A DNA stretch of 64,000 nt from an uncultured Litoreibacter sp. (GCA_947492995.1 CANLOU010000002.1:186001-250000); one strand, 5' to 3'; counted from the stretch's first letter, positions 17,965-25,949 are shown. A program made the numbers and translations. Notes: generated by a model from the letters alone, not told the origin.

Positions 17965-18318
17965 ATGAAGCTGACAGAGATCGACTATGACGTTGCCAAA
18001 CCCATCGACAGCTATGGCGATGGCGGGTTTCGGGTGGCAGGTGAGGTGCATCAAGGCGCAATGCTGATGCTCCCCGACGAGGTGCTGCCATGGGGCGGAT
18101 ATGACGACACCGCCGCCATCATCGCCAATGCGGGCAAGATTGATGTGCTGTTTGTCGGAACCGGCGCCGAGATCGCCCATATCCCCGCCTCCACGCGCGA
18201 CGTCCTAGAGGCCGCCGGCATCGGCATCGAGATGATGGCCACCCCCGCCGCCTGCCGCACCTACAACGTGCTGCTCAGCGAGGGCCGCCGCATCGGCGCC
18301 GCGCTGCTGCCGGTGTAA
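17965..18318 (+). CDS. Mth938-like (DUF498) domain protein
   Basis: The 117-residue single-domain protein has the Mth938 pattern: G-D-G-G-F-R-V-A-G-E-V-H-x-G-x-M-L-M-L-P, D-V-L-F-V-G-T-G-A-E-I and C-R-T-Y-N-V-L-L-S-E-G-R-R. In other alphaproteobacteria this gene directly follows secF, so here the TauE and small secreted genes seem to have been inserted. The human relative NDUFAF3 helps assemble respiratory complex I, but the bacterial role is not settled. ATG 17965 gives the family start M-K-L-T-E. Confidence 0.87.
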   Translation: MKLTEIDYDVAKPIDSYGDGGFRVAGEVHQGAMLMLPDEVLPWGGYDDTAAIIANAGKIDVLFVGTGAEIAHIPASTRDVLEAAGIGIEMMATPAACRTYNVLLSEGRRIGAALLPV

Positions 18319-18388
18319 GCCCAAGGCCAAGCCGCGAGTCCGCCGTAAAGCGACCTCATCACCGCCCTAGGCCGCGTCAGGAATGGAA

Positions 18389-18520
18389 GTCCGCTATGCG
18401 GACGAAACGGTCGTTCGGATCGGGAAAAATCCGCTTCGAAGCGGATTGGGGCAAACGTCTTCGAAGACGTTTTTGAGCACGAATTGCAATTCGTGCGCAC
18501 AAGGCCGTTCGAACGGCCTT
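18389..18520. repeat. Array of perfect palindromes with 24-25 bp period
   Basis: After a first inverted repeat (GTCCGC-TAT-GCGGAC, 18389-18403) come four perfect 20-bp palindromes at 18428-18447 (half-site AATCCGCTTC), 18453-18472 (AAACGTCTTC), 18477-18496 (GCACGAATTG) and 18501-18520 (AAGGCCGTTC), separated by 5, 4 and 4 bases. The four sequences are unrelated beyond a frequent TTCGAA centre; only the palindromy and spacing are kept. The array lies between the convergent Mth938 and DUF1194 genes. Each unit could form a hairpin or cruciform; a role as double terminator or mRNA 3' protection is inference. Confidence 0.9.
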
Positions 18521-18575
18521 TTCCCGCTAATGGCTCAAAGCGGCCATTCAGCAGGCTACCAAGTCTCTAAAGGGC

Positions 18576-19277
18576 TTAACGCAGCCCGCCCACCATCAGG
18601 TTCTGTGTTTCACGCAGCAGCTTCTTGGTCATGGCGCGTTCAAAATCAGCGAAGCCCAGCGCGATCTCGATGAAGGCGTCCGGTCCCTGGATGATGCGTT
18701 TGCGGTAATACGCGGACAGCTCCATCAGATCCATCTGCCGCTCGTCGCGGCCCACCGTCAGGTCCAGCGCGATCACCAGCCCGTTGATGTCGCGGCCCAC
18801 CAGCCGCTTGCGGATCTCCTCCGGCGCGGGGCCGTCATTGTTGGTGCCGTCGCCAGATATGTCCAATGTGTAGCGCCAGCAGCCGGGGCGCTGCTCAAAC
18901 AGCCGCTCCGCAAACATCATCGCGCCGCCGATGCCGGTCGAGTTGATGCCGCCCCGCCGCTGTGTGGCCCGCAACGTGGCGGCCACACGCCCGATGGCCC
19001 CTGCGCTGTCCAGCGCCACCCAATCCACCAGCAGCCGTTGGTTGTCCCGCCCGGCCCACTCAAAAGCCGCGACCCAGACCGGGGCGTCAGGCGTCAGCAG
19101 CAGCTGCGCCTGCACCTGCGGGTTCATCAAGGCGTTGGCCAGCCCGTCCAGCTGCAGCCGGTACTCCACCGCGTCCACCGAGCCCGAGACATCCATCCCC
19201 AAAGCCAGCGCCAGCCGGCATTGTGCCTGCGCCGCACCCGTCAAAAGGCACAGCGCAAGCAGCGCGGCCCTTACCAA
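18576..19277 (-). CDS. DUF1194 (von Willebrand A-like) exported protein
   Basis: The 233-residue product has an N-terminal signal peptide (cleavage near A-Q-A-Q-C) and a vWA-like domain with a MIDAS-type D-V-S-G-S at about 29-33, followed by the second acidic loop D-I-S-G-D-G-T-N-N-D-G. DUF1194 proteins are typical of Rhodobacterales and Rhizobiales; their partners are unknown. The start is most likely TTG 19277, which begins the signal peptide and has GGAG about ten bases upstream. It overlaps the glyoxalase stop by seven bases. A longer TTG start at 19304 is possible. Confidence 0.85.
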   Translation of the reverse strand: MVRAALLALCLLTGAAQAQCRLALALGMDVSGSVDAVEYRLQLDGLANALMNPQVQAQLLLTPDAPVWVAAFEWAGRDNQRLLVDWVALDSAGAIGRVAATLRATQRRGGINSTGIGGAMMFAERLFEQRPGCWRYTLDISGDGTNNDGPAPEEIRKRLVGRDINGLVIALDLTVGRDERQMDLMELSAYYRKRIIQGPDAFIEIALGFADFERAMTKKLLRETQNLMVGGLR

Positions 19278-19705
19278 TGCCCGGTGTTCTCCATCGAGGC
19301 CCAAGGCTCCTGCTCGGGCAGGCTGTCGCCCATCTGCAAAAGCTCGACCGACACGTTGTCGGGGCTGCGCACAAAGGCCATATGCCCGTCGCGCGGCGGG
19401 CGGTTAATCACCACGCCCGCGTCCATAAGCTGTTGGCACATCTCGTAGATGTTTTCGACGCGGTAGGCCAAATGCCCAAAATGCCGCCCGTCGCTGGGCA
19501 GCCCGTCGTCGCCGTCCCAGTTGTAGGTCAGCTCCACATCGGCGCGGCCGTCGGCCTGGTCGGGCGGGCACAAAAACACCAGCGTGAACCGCCCGCCTTC
19601 ATGCTCCATGCGGCGGCGTTCCACCAGCCCCAACATCTTGTAAAACGCGATCGAGGCGTCCAGATCCTTCACCCGCACCATCGTGTGCAAATACTCTACC
19701 TTCAT
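19271..19705 (-). CDS. gloA: Lactoylglutathione lyase (glyoxalase I)
   Basis: The 144-residue VOC-fold protein matches GloA, which converts the methylglyoxal-glutathione hemithioacetal to S-lactoylglutathione. The metal ligands are visible in order: H7 (Y-L-H-T-M-V-R-V), the Glu of D-V-E-L-T-Y-N-W, the His of G-H-L-A-Y-R-V and the Glu of S-V-E-L-L-Q. The length and the start M-K-V-E-Y-L-H are usual. It overlaps the DUF1194 gene downstream, so the two are coupled. Confidence 0.93.
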   Translation of the reverse strand: MKVEYLHTMVRVKDLDASIAFYKMLGLVERRRMEHEGGRFTLVFLCPPDQADGRADVELTYNWDGDDGLPSDGRHFGHLAYRVENIYEMCQQLMDAGVVINRPPRDGHMAFVRSPDNVSVELLQMGDSLPEQEPWASMENTGHW

Positions 19706-19736
19706 GGCTCTTCCTTTCTTGTAGCTCCATCGCTAC

Positions 19737-20636
19737 CTAGCGCCCGCCGCCGTCCTCGCCAGCGTCGCGGCCCAAAAAGTCGTCCCGCTCGGCGGGGGTG
19801 ATCTTGTGGTGGATCAGCGCCGACCGGCTGACCAGCGTCACCGTGGTGAAGGCTACGAATTGCAGCAGGTACCACGACCCCATCTTGGCCCAGTTCACGG
19901 TCTGCCACTGCTGTTGGCCTGCGTATAACCACGTGGCCGTCAGGGTGGACCCGATATATTCCGCCACCCATAGCACGAAGGCGCAGCCCAAAGCGGCCAC
20001 CGGCAGCGGCAGCCAGCGCGCCGTTTTGCCGGCGAAAAACCACACCCGGGTGCGCCCGAACAGCAGCACCGAGCCGATGAACAGCGCCACCCGGATGTCG
20101 ACGGTGAAGTGATGCGCGAAAAAGTTGACGTAGCACAACGCGCCAAAGACAAAGGTGATCCACAAGGGCGGGTAGGGGGCAAACTTCATGTCGAAAATCC
20201 GCGTGGCCCGGGCCACGTAGGACCCGACCGAGGCATACATGAACCCCGAAAACAGCGGCACGCCGTAGATCATCAAATAGCCCGCCTCCGGGTAGGACCA
20301 GCTGCCCTGGGAGACCTTGAACCACTCCATCACCGTGCCGGTGACGTGGAAAATCAGGATGACGCGGGCCTCTTCCCAGCTTTCCAGCTTGGTCGCGATC
20401 ATGAAGACCTGCGTCAGCACCGCAAAAATCACCAGCCCGTCATAGCGGGTCAGCGCCCAGTCGGGCTGCCACACCGCCTTCGAGACGACAATCGCGGCCA
20501 GGATCAGCAGCCCAAACAGCGCGGCCCAGGCCTGTTTGGCGAAAAACATGATGGTTTCCGACAGCCAGCCGGGCAGCAGGCCGCGCAGCGGCTCACCAAT
20601 CCGTGTCTCTAATGCGCGTGTGCCCCAGTCTGCCAT
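19737..20636 (-). CDS. DUF817 integral membrane protein
   Basis: The 299-residue protein has about eight hydrophobic helices and the DUF817 hallmarks: K-Q-A-W-A-A-L-F-G near the start, E-S-W-E-E-A-R-V-I-L-I-F-H-V-x-G-T-V-M-E-x-F-K, and P-L-F-S-G-F-M-Y-A-x-V-G-S-Y. These keep charged residues inside membrane segments, suggesting an enzyme or transporter, but no function is known. The start is uncertain: ATG 20636 is chosen, and in-frame non-ATG starts extend to 20678. It lies between gloA and the Slam-like gene on the same strand. Confidence 0.8.
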   Translation of the reverse strand: MADWGTRALETRIGEPLRGLLPGWLSETIMFFAKQAWAALFGLLILAAIVVSKAVWQPDWALTRYDGLVIFAVLTQVFMIATKLESWEEARVILIFHVTGTVMEWFKVSQGSWSYPEAGYLMIYGVPLFSGFMYASVGSYVARATRIFDMKFAPYPPLWITFVFGALCYVNFFAHHFTVDIRVALFIGSVLLFGRTRVWFFAGKTARWLPLPVAALGCAFVLWVAEYIGSTLTATWLYAGQQQWQTVNWAKMGSWYLLQFVAFTTVTLVSRSALIHHKITPAERDDFLGRDAGEDGGGR

Positions 20637-20678
20637 GGCCTGCACATTGGCGCGAGCGCAGCCCTTGTGCAACGCCAA

Positions 20679-22064
20679 TTAGAACGACGACCGCAGCCCG
20701 AAGCTGACGCCCAGATTTTTGCTTTCATAGGCGGAGATGTTGGATTTGGTGCGCGACCCGCTCAGCGTCGCGGTGGGGGAGAAGCCGAAATAGTCGAGGT
20801 CCTTGAGAACCAGCGTCGCGGATGCGCTCAGCTTGGTGTCGGCCCGTGGCTCGGGGCCCAGCAGGATCGGTCGGTCGTAGCTGCTGCGCTTGGCGCCCAG
20901 CGACAGCTCCAGGCTGGTATTGGCAAAGACCGGCTTTGCAAATCGGTAACCCACTGTCACGCCCACGGAATCATGGGCGGTCGACGCGGCGGCCGAGACA
21001 ACATCTGTTAGCGATCCACGCAGTGTGACCACGTCGCCATTGCCCAAAGCCTGCGCGTAATTGGCATTGACCGCCCACACGGTCGAGTTGCGCAGCGCGT
21101 TGTCCTGTCGCCAGTTGCGGGTGCCGGAGATGCCAAAGCCGGCCTGTGCTTTGTCACTGATCGCAAACTGCCGGTTCGCGTCCACCCGCACAAAGCGGGT
21201 CAGCGGGTTGCCGCCGTACCAGTTCTGCCCCAGCGTGATGCCGCCGCCGATGGAGCCTTTGCCGTCTGCGTCCAGCAGCCGCGTGCGGGCGGACAGTTTG
21301 ATCTCGTTAAATTCCAAATCCGAGGCCCGCAGGCTGGGGGCCTGCGCCCTGGCTTGCGAGGACAGGGAATACTGGTTGCTGTCGGCGCTGATCCCGAATG
21401 TCAGGGTTTGCCGCTCGGACAGGGCGAACCGGTAATCCGCGCTCACGCCAAAGCGGTAGGACATGCCCGACAAGGCGCGGTTTTCACCCGTCAGCTCAAA
21501 AGCCAGCCCGTTGATGGTCGAAAACAACGAGCTCGACCCGTTGTTGATGTTGTTGGACGGCGCCACCGAGAACCGCAGGTTCACGGTCAACGGGTTGCGG
21601 TCGCGCACGAATTTGAAGTTGCGTTCTGCCGATTGGCGCAGCTCCGCGTCGGGCGCGGCCTGCGCGGCGCGGCGCAGCCAAAGCTGGGCCAGCAGGGGGC
21701 GTTTGTCGGTGGAATAGCTCTGCGCGGCAACCGTCGCCGAGGCATAGCGCTCTGCATCCGTGTCAGACGCCCGCCACGCGGCCTTGGCCGCTTTGATGGC
21801 GGTCTTGGTGCGGCCCGCGCCGCGTTCGGCCTGGGCCAGGGCCAGCAGGGCGGATTGGTCTTCGGGGTCGCGCTCCAGCAAGGTCTGGGCAAGGGCCGCG
21901 GCGGAGTCGAACTTCCCCTCCGACACCAGCTGGAAGGCCAGTGTGCGCGCGGCGTCAATGTTGAGCGTCTGCGCCGATGGGGGCGTCAGAACGGTCAGGC
22001 ACAGCGCAGATGCAAGTAAGACAGATGTAACGCGCCCCAGCCCGCGCTGTCTTGTTTTGGTCAC
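20679..22064 (-). CDS. Slam-like surface lipoprotein assembly modifier (TPR + DUF560 barrel)
   Basis: The 461-residue product has a signal peptide (to about residue 31, P-S-A-Q), a TPR-type helical domain (about 35-145, with E-R-D-P-E-D-Q-S-A-L-L-A-L-A-Q-A) and a C-terminal beta-barrel (about 165-461) of alternating amphipathic strands ending in the outer-membrane terminal Phe. This is the architecture of Slam proteins, which move lipoproteins to the cell surface. The GTG start overlaps the stop of the upstream lipoprotein gene (GTGA), the usual pairing of Slam with its substrate. It is a divergent member; Slam activity is inferred. Confidence 0.8.
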   Translation of the reverse strand: MTKTRQRGLGRVTSVLLASALCLTVLTPPSAQTLNIDAARTLAFQLVSEGKFDSAAALAQTLLERDPEDQSALLALAQAERGAGRTKTAIKAAKAAWRASDTDAERYASATVAAQSYSTDKRPLLAQLWLRRAAQAAPDAELRQSAERNFKFVRDRNPLTVNLRFSVAPSNNINNGSSSLFSTINGLAFELTGENRALSGMSYRFGVSADYRFALSERQTLTFGISADSNQYSLSSQARAQAPSLRASDLEFNEIKLSARTRLLDADGKGSIGGGITLGQNWYGGNPLTRFVRVDANRQFAISDKAQAGFGISGTRNWRQDNALRNSTVWAVNANYAQALGNGDVVTLRGSLTDVVSAAASTAHDSVGVTVGYRFAKPVFANTSLELSLGAKRSSYDRPILLGPEPRADTKLSASATLVLKDLDYFGFSPTATLSGSRTKSNISAYESKNLGVSFGLRSSF

Positions 22065-23047
22065 CTTGAGGCTATGAAACCTCCGACTTCGCGGCCCGTG
22101 ACGGCGGCGTTGCCGTCCACTGGGTCAAAGTTCGGGTCGCTGTCGGGAAGGTCGCCCTCGATGACCAGCAGGCCCACAATTTCTTCGCCATTGGGGCCGG
22201 AGAACAGCCCGCTATAGGTGCCCGTCTGCGCGACGGTGCCGTCGCCGTTATTGGTCTGCGCGCCGCTCTCCGCGATGGAATTGTCGGCGGTCAGAATGCT
22301 TGGCGCGGTGATGTTTTCGGCCAGCCCGATGCCGGACAGGGCGCCAAGGTCGTTGCCGTCCGCGTCATACAGGCGTCGCCCGGTGATGCTGCCCACAACC
22401 GCGCCGCCCACGTCAAGGTCGCGCAGGTCGACCAGAATGGTGGCGTTGCCGGTGGTCAGCTGGATGGTGTTGTTGTCTGCAATCGCGCCTTCGCCGACCT
22501 GGCGGATGACGCGCACGCCGTTATAGGTGCCGGTGTAGCGATATGCGATTGACGTGTCGGGTGGCAGCCCGCCGCTGTCGCGGCTGGCAAATGCGCCGCC
22601 ATAGCCGAAGCTGGCGTAGCCATCCGTGCCCACGACGCCGATCAATGCGCCGGTGGTGCCCGAAACCTGCACCACGGCCAGATAGCTCAGGTCCGCCCCG
22701 GCGCCCGCGTTGTCAAACACCTGTCCGTTCGGCAGCAGCACATCCAGGGCGCGGGGGGTGTAGGTCCCGTCCTCGGCGCTGACATTGTCAAATGGCAGGT
22801 TGTTGACGACGATGGTGTCGTCGGCCGGGGTTGCCCCCGGCTGGTAGGTGAACTGGTTGGCCGTCAGCTGCCGCGCCTGGTCAAAGATGAAGCTGGTGTT
22901 GGTCGATTGGTTGTTGGGGTCGGGGATGGTGCCCGGGTCGGCGTTAACCACGCCGTCGTCGGACGCGCCGGTGACTGGGTTGGACCCGCCGCCGCCGCAG
23001 GCGGCCAGTGCGATGATCGAAAGAGTGCCGAATATGCGTGCGTACAT
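22061..23047 (-). CDS. Probable Slam-dependent surface lipoprotein (TbpB-like barrel)
   Basis: The 328-residue product has a lipoprotein signal (I-I-A-L-A-A-C, Cys17) followed by a Gly-rich and Pro/Asn-rich tether. The remainder is Gly/Asp/Asn-rich beta sequence. Near the C-terminus, G-T-Y-S-G-L-F-S-G-P-N-G-E-E-I-V-G-L-L matches the G-x-F-x-G-P-x-x-E-E-x-x-G strand pair of transferrin-binding-protein-B-type barrels. ATG 23047 begins the signal; the open frame upstream to 23725 is not coding and runs antisense to thyX. It overlaps the Slam-like gene by four bases. The bound ligand (metal, heme, protein) is unknown. Confidence 0.82.
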   Translation of the reverse strand: MYARIFGTLSIIALAACGGGGSNPVTGASDDGVVNADPGTIPDPNNQSTNTSFIFDQARQLTANQFTYQPGATPADDTIVVNNLPFDNVSAEDGTYTPRALDVLLPNGQVFDNAGAGADLSYLAVVQVSGTTGALIGVVGTDGYASFGYGGAFASRDSGGLPPDTSIAYRYTGTYNGVRVIRQVGEGAIADNNTIQLTTGNATILVDLRDLDVGGAVVGSITGRRLYDADGNDLGALSGIGLAENITAPSILTADNSIAESGAQTNNGDGTVAQTGTYSGLFSGPNGEEIVGLLVIEGDLPDSDPNFDPVDGNAAVTGREVGGFIASR

Positions 23048-23296
23048 GATGAAATCTCTGCTGCCCCGTTTGGGGGCAAATTCCCCGCCGCTCACGGTAA
23101 AGTCAACGGCGGACCGGGGCCAAACCGCCGCTAATTTTGCCATGTTGCGGATAGGTCGCCTCCCGCCGGGCCGCGCTTTGCGCAGCCAAATCAATCTCTT
23201 GGGGATAAGGTGACACATTATCTTGATATGCGGCCCCATATCCCGTCTAAATGTGGCCTCAGCAGCCGCATGATTCACCAAGCAAGAGGCCCCGCA

Positions 23297-24211
23297 ATGC
23301 CCATCTCCGCCGACCAGCAGCAAGAAATCGACGCCCAGCGCGCGCAAACCGCCACCACGGCCCGCGCCACGGTGCAGGGCATGGAAAACCACCTCTACAC
23401 GGCGCACCCCGTGCTCGATCACGGCTTCATCCGGGTCATCGACTATATGGGCGACGATGCCGCCATCTGTCAGGCCGCCCGCGTCAGCTACGGCAAGGGC
23501 ACCAAATCCGTGCAAAACGACGAGGGGCTGATCCGCTACCTGATGCGCCACTGGCACTCCACCCCGTTCGAGATGTGCGAGATCAAGCTGCACGTCAAAC
23601 TGCCCGTCTTCGTGGCCCGCCAATGGATCCGGCACCGCACCGCCAACGTCAACGAATACTCCGCCCGCTACTCCATCCTCGATCGCGAGTTCTACATTCC
23701 GGCCCCCGAAGACCTCGCCGCCCAATCCGTGGTCAACAACCAGGGCCGCGGCGAAGCGCTCTCAGGCGACGAGGCCCAAAAGGTCCTGCGCTACCTCCAA
23801 GACGACGCCACCCGCGCCTATGACCATTACGAGGAAATGATCTCAGATGACGGCCAGCAAGGCCTCGCCCGCGAACTGGCCCGCATGAACCTGCCCGCAA
23901 ATATCTACACGCAATGGTACTGGAAGGTGGACCTCCACAACCTCTTCCACTTCCTGCGTCTGCGCGCAGATAAACACGCACAATATGAAATAAGGGTTTA
24001 CGCCGACGCAATTTGTGACGTGGTCAAAGACTGGGTCCCCGCCGCCTATTCCGCCTTCGAGGACTACCGCTTGGGAGGCGCCCAACTCTCCGGCAAAGCC
24101 CTAGACTGCCTCCGCCGCATGCTCGCCGGCGAGACCGTCACGCAGGAGACATCTGGCATGTCGAAAGGCGAATGGCGGGAGTTTGAGGGGGTTTTGAGCG
24201 ATCCCGCCTAA
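23297..24211 (+). CDS. thyX: Flavin-dependent thymidylate synthase ThyX
   Basis: The 304-residue product makes dTMP from dUMP with methylenetetrahydrofolate, FAD and NADPH. The ThyX motif is present as [15 protein letters not shown], and R-E-L-A-R-M-N-L-P supplies the dUMP-binding arginines. It is longer than the 220-residue bacterial ThyX, as usual for alphaproteobacteria. ATG 23297 has AGAGG eight bases upstream. It is divergent from the surface-lipoprotein gene over a 249-base gap in which I see no clear operator. Confidence 0.96.
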   Translation: MPISADQQQEIDAQRAQTATTARATVQGMENHLYTAHPVLDHGFIRVIDYMGDDAAICQAARVSYGKGTKSVQNDEGLIRYLMRHWHSTPFEMCEIKLHVKLPVFVARQWIRHRTANVNEYSARYSILDREFYIPAPEDLAAQSVVNNQGRGEALSGDEAQKVLRYLQDDATRAYDHYEEMISDDGQQGLARELARMNLPANIYTQWYWKVDLHNLFHFLRLRADKHAQYEIRVYADAICDVVKDWVPAAYSAFEDYRLGGAQLSGKALDCLRRMLAGETVTQETSGMSKGEWREFEGVLSDPA

Positions 24212-24241
24212 GGCGGGATGAAAGGCTCCAGTGGAGCGTTT
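24201..24241. repeat. Two inverted repeats at the end of thyX
   Basis: The first is ATCCCGCCT-A-AGGCGGGAT (24201-24219, 9-bp arms), which includes the thyX stop. The second is AAAGGCTCC-AGT-GGAGCGTTT (24221-24241, one mismatch). They are spaced like the palindrome clusters at 18389 and 46031 and probably end or protect the thyX transcript. Confidence 0.7.
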
Positions 24242-24346
24242 CAAGTTCAAAACGGGCGCTCGTTAGCATGGCCAGATGGATTGTTTTGTCTGAATTGCGG
24301 CGGTATCCTATGGAATAACCTGTTTGTAGGAGGCGGTTTCTCAACA

Positions 24347-24985
24347 ATGACAAGTTTTGTTCAATTCCGAGAAAAGTTCTCTGTTCATTTGAACAATCAG
24401 AAAGAAGTGCTGCCAGCGTCCCTTCCTGACTTTCCGGCAATCGATGAAGCGTTTCGGACGTGCATAGCCGAGTTAGGAGGAATGTCATTTAATGCTGGGC
24501 TTTATCAAGTATTCACTCCAGATGGGGTGAAAGACGCTACGGCTGCAATTGAAAAAATGTTTCCTAGAACAGCTACAAAAGTCGCCGTATTCGGGTGTGA
24601 TTGGTCCGGACGGTACTTTGCCACAACGAGCCATGAAAATCAGACCGCCTTGCCTGAAACGCTGCTTCTTGAACCTGGAGTGGGTGAGATATTCAGAATT
24701 CCCGTTGGAATTGAAGAATTTCACAACGTCGAGTTGGTTCAATATACCAACGACGCGCTGGCCGAGAACTTCTTCAACGAATGGAGAACATCCACTGATG
24801 AAGAACTCAATCCAACATCCTGCGTCGGTTACAATGTACCTCTATTCCTTGCTGGGAAAGACACGATTGAAAACCTCAGCGTCATCGACCGCGATGTCTA
24901 CATTGAGATATGTACGCAATTGTTTAATGAGACCATGTCTCTTCGGGAAGGGCAGTCTATTCGTGACATAAGAATGAGCCTTTGA
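24347..24985 (+). CDS. T6SS immunity protein Tdi1-like (DUF1851) protein
   Basis: The 212-residue soluble protein has the GAD-like/DUF1851 layout: V-A-V-F-G-C-D-W-S-G-R-Y-F-A in the middle, E-P-G-V-G-E, and V-P-L-F-L-A-G-K-D-T-I-E-N-L-S-V-I-D-R-D-V-Y near the end. Tdi1 in Agrobacterium neutralises a type VI secretion DNase; homologues are scattered in genomes without the cognate effector. No effector or T6SS gene lies nearby. The gene is visibly richer in A+T than its neighbours and sits beside repeats, suggesting acquisition. AGGAGG precedes ATG 24347, but 13 bases away. Confidence 0.8.
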   Translation: MTSFVQFREKFSVHLNNQKEVLPASLPDFPAIDEAFRTCIAELGGMSFNAGLYQVFTPDGVKDATAAIEKMFPRTATKVAVFGCDWSGRYFATTSHENQTALPETLLLEPGVGEIFRIPVGIEEFHNVELVQYTNDALAENFFNEWRTSTDEELNPTSCVGYNVPLFLAGKDTIENLSVIDRDVYIEICTQLFNETMSLREGQSIRDIRMSL

Positions 24986-25001
24986 CTGTGGCAAGCCGTA
25001 G

Positions 25002-25099
25002 GGTGGGCAAATTTGCCCACCTTCCGCAACATCCCCCGGACGATCTCCCAGCGCCGTAGGGTGGGTGGTTCCGCGCCTCTGGCGCGTGGTTCACCCACC
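25002..25099. repeat. GTAGGGTGGG hairpin repeats
   Basis: The words GCCGTAGGGTGGG and GCGCCGTAGGGTGGG head two structures. One is a perfect 20-bp palindrome with half-site GGTGGGCAAA (25002-25021). The other is a nested hairpin with outer arms GGTGGGTG/CACCCACC (25060-25067 and 25092-25099) and inner arms CGCGCC/GGCGCG. GTAGGGTGGGC repeats of this look are found scattered in many bacterial genomes. Confidence 0.75.
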
Positions 25100-25238
25100 A
25101 TTCCCCACAGATCAAAATATCTTCCCAGTGCTCCGCCTGTCCAAGACCGATACAATTCCCGTTCGGCCGAAATCGGTCCACCGGATCGATTTCGACGGCC
25201 TCACCGTTTCCAAAACGCCGCCAACCTCTCAACGCATA

Positions 25239-25313
25239 CATTAAAGTTTTGTACAAAACGGGTTCGCCCCTCTCAAAATCATCCCCAATTTGTACAAAAC
25301 TCCGTACAAAACC
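25239..25313 (-). repeat. Triple-GTAC element, copy A
   Basis: GTAC occurs at 25251, 25292 and 25304, each inside TTTTGTACAA-type or CGTACAA sequence. The same three boxes at the same distances (41 and 12 bases) recur at 54845-54919, including TTGTACAAAACWTWAATG on the minus strand. The full element is about 60 percent identical between copies by eye, apart from the near-identical boxes. It may be an operator or part of a mobile element; no regulator is known to me. Confidence 0.7.
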
Positions 25314-25464
25314 AAAAAAACCGGCCCACGTCGCCCAATTCCTTACAAATCTATGAAGTTAACTTTTGCCGCCCCGCGTTAGCTCGGTCTTAACGGACAG
25401 CGATGTCGGTGCGCATTTCAAATCTGTATGAAAGACACATGAAATACACACGCTTTACACAGAC

Positions 25465-25494
25465 AAAAAAACGGCCCGCAAAAGCAGGCCGTCC
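25465..25494 (-). terminator. Rho-independent terminator of the cold-shock gene
   Basis: On the minus strand ACGGCCTGC-TTTT-GCGGGCCGT (one G-T pair) is followed by seven T. It lies 26 bases past the csp stop. Confidence 0.9.
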
Positions 25495-25519
25495 CAAATC
25501 TCAGCAGTGCTGATATCGC

Positions 25520-25729
25520 TTAGTCCAGCGCGACCAGATCGCCAGCGGACGCACGTCCGTCGCGGCCTTCGATCATTTCGTACTGGATTTTCTGGTCGTC
25601 GCGCAGCCCGGTCATCCCGGCGCGCTCAACGGCAGATATATGTACGAACACGTCCTTGCCCCCATCATCTGGTGCAATAAAGCCGAAGCCTTTGGTGGTG
25701 TTGAACCATTTTACGGTGCCAGTGGCCAT
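25520..25729 (-). CDS. Cold-shock protein (CspA family)
   Basis: The 69-residue single cold-shock domain has RNP1 K-G-F-G-F-I (13-18) and RNP2 D-V-F-V-H-I-S, and starts M-A-T-G-T-V-K-W-F-N. It binds single-stranded RNA/DNA as a chaperone. AGAAGGAG lies well placed before the ATG and a strong terminator follows, so it is monocistronic. About 200 bases upstream carry no gene and could hold a long leader, as is usual for csp genes, but I see no decisive structure. Confidence 0.97.
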   Translation of the reverse strand: MATGTVKWFNTTKGFGFIAPDDGGKDVFVHISAVERAGMTGLRDDQKIQYEMIEGRDGRASAGDLVALD

Positions 25730-25949
25730 TTCCGTTCTCCTTCTAATCCCGCCCAGAACATCCGGCGGTGTGGTGCCTTGCCAGTCTTACTTGAGGCATC
25801 TGCATGGGAGAAGAAGGCCATTACGTAAAGTCTGCGTCACAGTTGCAGAGTTAGGCCGTTAATGTAAAATTTCAACGACAACGCATTATTGAGACTTCAT
25901 AGGCAAAAACCCGCCGAAGTTGACGCAAGGGAAATTAGGAGCTTTTTTC

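Larger units (their letters stand above)
24986..25519. other. 534-base gap without a confident gene
   Basis: This gap lies between convergent genes. It holds two GTAGGGTGGG hairpins (25002-25099), the triple-GTAC element (25239-25313) and the csp terminator. On the minus strand an open frame from ATG 25241 to 24957 starts directly behind the GTAC element and begins with a plausible protein stretch (R-R-F-G-N-G-E-A-V-E-I-D-P). It then runs through the hairpin repeats into the Tdi1-like gene, so it is at best a broken gene. It is not called as a CDS. Confidence 0.6.

Noticed and set aside
18389-18520. CRISPR array
   Set aside because: The repeating units are not identical to each other and the spacers are 4-5 bases; there are no cas genes.
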